From: DATKRB01 sp036501425
GTDB lineage: Bacteria; Actinomycetota; Acidimicrobiia; Acidimicrobiales; RAAP-2
Assembly: GCA_036501425.1 (NCBI GenBank)
Contig: DASYAI010000083.1
Location: 1-17,859, forward strand
DNA: 17,859 nucleotides
Direction: 5' to 3'
Both the position numbers and the translations under genes were made by a program. Shown one piece after another: positions 16,353 through 17,859 of this stretch. The notes beneath the pieces were generated by a model that saw nothing but the letters and a program-made list of their open reading frames with translations, was not told where the DNA came from and did not search any database. How positions within the stretch are numbered: position 1 is the stretch's first letter; every line of letters begins with the position of its first letter.

Positions 16353-16819
16353 TCCGCCGCACTCCCCCCGCCGGTCGAGCGGTCGGCCGGCGCCGGAGCT
16401 GGAGCCGGATGGGACGGGGGAGCTTGATCGGGTGCGGTGGCCGGATCCGGCGCAGCCACTTGATCGGACTCGAGCGCTTGATCGGACGCGAGCGCTTGCT
16501 CGGACTCGGGCGCCTCATCGGACTCGGGCGCCTGATCGGACGGGCTGGCCAGGCCAGGAACCGCGGCCTGGTCGGGCGCGGTGACCGAGCCGGCGGCTGC
16601 CGCGTCCACCGCGGGCGCTCGGCCGGTCGGTGGTGGCCTCAGCGGGGCCCGGGCACGCGGGGCACCCCGGCCGCCCAACCAGTTGCCCCCGCCGACCAGC
16701 ACCACCAGGATGGCGCCCGTCACCAGCACCGCGGTGAGGGCGGTGAAGCCGGCCGCGGCCATCCAGCACAGCAGCCCGAGCACGACGATCCCGAGCACGC
16801 CGGCGATCCTGGTCGCCAT
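16349..16819 (-). CDS. Small membrane protein with two TM segments and an acidic hexapeptide-repeat tail
   Basis: The 156-residue product has a hydrophobic hairpin, two segments at about 5-23 and 25-44 with almost no loop. A basic stretch follows (RGAPRARAPLRPPP), then a long disordered tail (70-156) rich in Pro, Ala, Asp, Gln, Glu and Ser. Residues about 91-120 consist of repeats close to (P/A)-E-S-D-Q-A. ATG 16819 shares its A with the last base of the uppS stop (TGATG), and the stop overlaps the recO start, so the gene is embedded in a tightly coupled uppS-X-recO unit. This coupling and regular codon use support a real gene. I do not recognise the family. A membrane anchor or envelope-associated role near undecaprenyl phosphate synthesis would be a guess from context only. 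Confidence 0.75.
   Translation of the reverse strand: MATRIAGVLGIVVLGLLCWMAAAGFTALTAVLVTGAILVVLVGGGNWLGGRGAPRARAPLRPPPTGRAPAVDAAAAGSVTAPDQAAVPGLASPSDQAPESDEAPESEQALASDQALESDQVAAPDPATAPDQAPPSHPAPAPAPADRSTGGGSAAE
16459..16548 (-). repeat. 18-bp tandem repeat, about five copies, inside a coding region
   Basis: On the plus strand the unit CTTGATCGGACTCGAGCG starts at 16459 and recurs with small changes at 16477, 16495, 16513 and, most diverged, 16531. The 18-bp length keeps the frame and codes on the minus strand for six-residue units such as PESEQA, LASDQA and LESDQV. One more partial unit (GCTTGATCGG) occurs near 16425. Confidence 0.85.
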
Positions 16820-17577
16820 CAGCGCGTCACCACTCCGCCGTAGCGCCGGTTGCGGCGCTGGTACTCGATCACCGCGTCGTAGAGGTGCTCCCGACGCATG
16901 TCCGGCCACAGCACGTCGTTGAACACCAACTCGCTGTAGGCGAGCTCCCAGAGCAAGAAATTCGAGATGCGGTACTCGCCCGACGTCCGGATGATCAGAT
17001 CGGGGTCGGGCATGTCGGGGAAATAGAGGTGCCGACGGATGGCCCGCTCGTCGATCTTGTTTGCCGGCACCCCGTCGGCGACCAAGCCACGCACCGCGTC
17101 GACGATCTCGGCCCGACCCCCGTAGTTGAAGGCGAGCGTGAGGGTCAGCCGACGGTTGTGGTCGGTCAGCGCGACCGCCTCGTCCATCCGGCGCAGCACC
17201 CGGCGCGGGATGCGCCAGTCCCGACGCCCGGAAAAGCGGATGCGGACGCCCTTGGCGTTGAGCTCGTCCCGCCGCCGATTGAGCAGGGACTCGTTGAACC
17301 CCATCAAGAATCGCACCTCGTCGGGGGGCCGCCGCCAGTTTTCGGTGGAGAAGGCGTACATGGTCAGCCAGCGGATGCCGATGTCGAGCGCCCCGTCGAC
17401 CACCTCCATCAGCGCGCCCTCGCCGGCTACGTGGCCCTCGGTCCGGGGCAGGCCCCGCTGGTGGGCCCATCGACCGTTCCCATCCATCACGCAGCCGACG
17501 TGCGCCGGAACCCGGGAGAGGTCCACGCCGCCCCGGGTGGCGGGGCCGGAGGTTCGGCCGTCGTCGCTGGTGGTCAC
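16819..17577 (-). CDS. uppS: Isoprenyl transferase (cis-prenyltransferase, undecaprenyl/decaprenyl diphosphate synthase)
   Basis: The 252-residue enzyme adds isopentenyl diphosphate units in cis to make the polyprenyl diphosphate carrier for peptidoglycan and other envelope polymers. The active site is VGCVMDGNGRWA (27-38), with D32 as the key Mg/diphosphate residue. Other conserved blocks are MYAFSTENWRRP (73-84), NYGGRAEI (151-158), DLIIRTSGEYRISNFLLWE (193-211) and AYSELVF (213-219), covering all cis-prenyltransferase regions. Chain length of the product cannot be read from sequence. The start is GTG 17577, supported by TAGTTT six bases upstream and no ribosome binding site, so the message is probably leaderless. 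It is the first gene of the uppS-X-recO-hemW run. Confidence 0.94.
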   Translation of the reverse strand: MTTSDDGRTSGPATRGGVDLSRVPAHVGCVMDGNGRWAHQRGLPRTEGHVAGEGALMEVVDGALDIGIRWLTMYAFSTENWRRPPDEVRFLMGFNESLLNRRRDELNAKGVRIRFSGRRDWRIPRRVLRRMDEAVALTDHNRRLTLTLAFNYGGRAEIVDAVRGLVADGVPANKIDERAIRRHLYFPDMPDPDLIIRTSGEYRISNFLLWELAYSELVFNDVLWPDMRREHLYDAVIEYQRRNRRYGGVVTR

Positions 17578-17583
17578 CGATCG

Positions 17584-17589
17584 AAACTA
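17584..17589 (-). promoter_or_regulatory. Putative -10 box (TAGTTT) of a leaderless uppS transcript
   Basis: On the minus strand TAGTTT is followed by CGATCG and GTG 17577. No ribosome binding site fits in the six-base gap; the nearest purine run (AGGGGGCGG) is upstream of the box. The arrangement equals that before the phosphatase gene at 3583. Confidence 0.55.
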
Positions 17590-17859
17590 CCGCCCCCTGG
17601 CCGTGGGCCCATGCCGGTGCCCCCCGCTCGACAGCGGGTATCCCCTCGGCTCCGGTCGCCGCGAGGCGTCTGGCGAAGCGATCACAGCCCTGAGCTGGGG
17701 CGCAGCCGGACCCTTGCCAAGCTGGGCTTGACGCGTCCTGCCCACAGATGGCCGGCCAGGGAGCGCGGGGCCAGCAACTTCTGACCGCTCATCCGAGGCT
17801 GATCGCGCCGCCTTGGCGACAATCCCCCGAGCTCTCCAACGGTTCCGCCACCGGATCGA
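17590..17859 (-). other. Upstream region of uppS, no gene recognised
   Basis: I see no recognisable gene in these 270 bases. A hairpin CCCGCT-CGAC-AGCGGG lies at 17623-17638, a 6-bp stem with a 4-base loop and no T run on either side. On the minus strand one frame stops at 17791-17789 and could be the last 20 or so residues of a gene coming from outside the window; nothing in it is identifiable. Confidence 0.35.

Noticed and set aside
17700..17859. Minus-strand segment containing LLAPRSLAGHLWA, faintly like the start of a SURF1-type protein
   Set aside because: The frame stops about 20 residues later without a transmembrane segment, and the similarity is too short to support a gene.
17590..17859. 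Possible structured RNA upstream of uppS
   Set aside because: Only one 6-bp hairpin is visible. No conserved RNase P, tmRNA, SRP or riboswitch elements and no tRNA fold could be found on either strand.

Overview
The window is high-G+C DNA with actinobacterial traits: GTG starts, promoters of the leaderless TANNNT type, and repeat-containing secreted proteins with GYWLVASDGGIFAF units. The gene set and order fit the class Acidimicrobiia or a close relative. This taxonomic guess is an inference; there is no rRNA gene in the window.

Left third (1-4680) is an accessory region with visibly lower G+C and less G/C-biased third codon positions. It starts inside the end of an IS3-family insertion sequence (1-136, transposase orfA start on the minus strand). 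Next come a SnoaL-like/NTF2-fold protein (212-712), a decayed GNAT acetyltransferase tail (about 801-982), and a second GNAT gene broken by a one-base indel in a run of five G (1039-1561). After these lie a small very basic protein (1886-2152), a secreted beta-propeller-like repeat protein (2169-3374, minus) and a tyrosine-phosphatase-family protein with an unusual active-site loop (3583-4299). The region ends at a tRNA-Asn(GTT) gene (4694-4765, minus) whose 3' end faces the accessory DNA, as expected at the edge of an integrated island.

The rest (4818-17577) is core genome, mostly on the minus strand. Read in the direction of transcription it runs uppS, a small two-TM protein, recO, hemW, glyS, ppdK, dnaG, rpoD, then tRNA-Asn. 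These genes cover cell-wall lipid carrier synthesis, recombination repair, radical-SAM heme handling, glycyl-tRNA charging, pyruvate/PEP interconversion, replication priming and the primary sigma factor. The order resembles the recO-glyS-(PPDK regulator)-dnaG-sigA neighbourhood of Firmicutes. A plus-strand DrrA/DrrB-type ABC exporter pair (11089-12947) sits inside it, between glyS and ppdK.

No new defence, CRISPR or biosynthetic system was found. The best leads are: (1) at least four genes with a TANNNT -10 box exactly 6-7 bases before the start codon and no clear ribosome binding site, pointing to leaderless transcripts; (2) a pyruvate phosphate dikinase whose regulatory threonine next to the catalytic histidine is valine; (3) two neighbouring acetyltransferase genes each broken at a G run; (4) the island-like boundary at tRNA-Asn.
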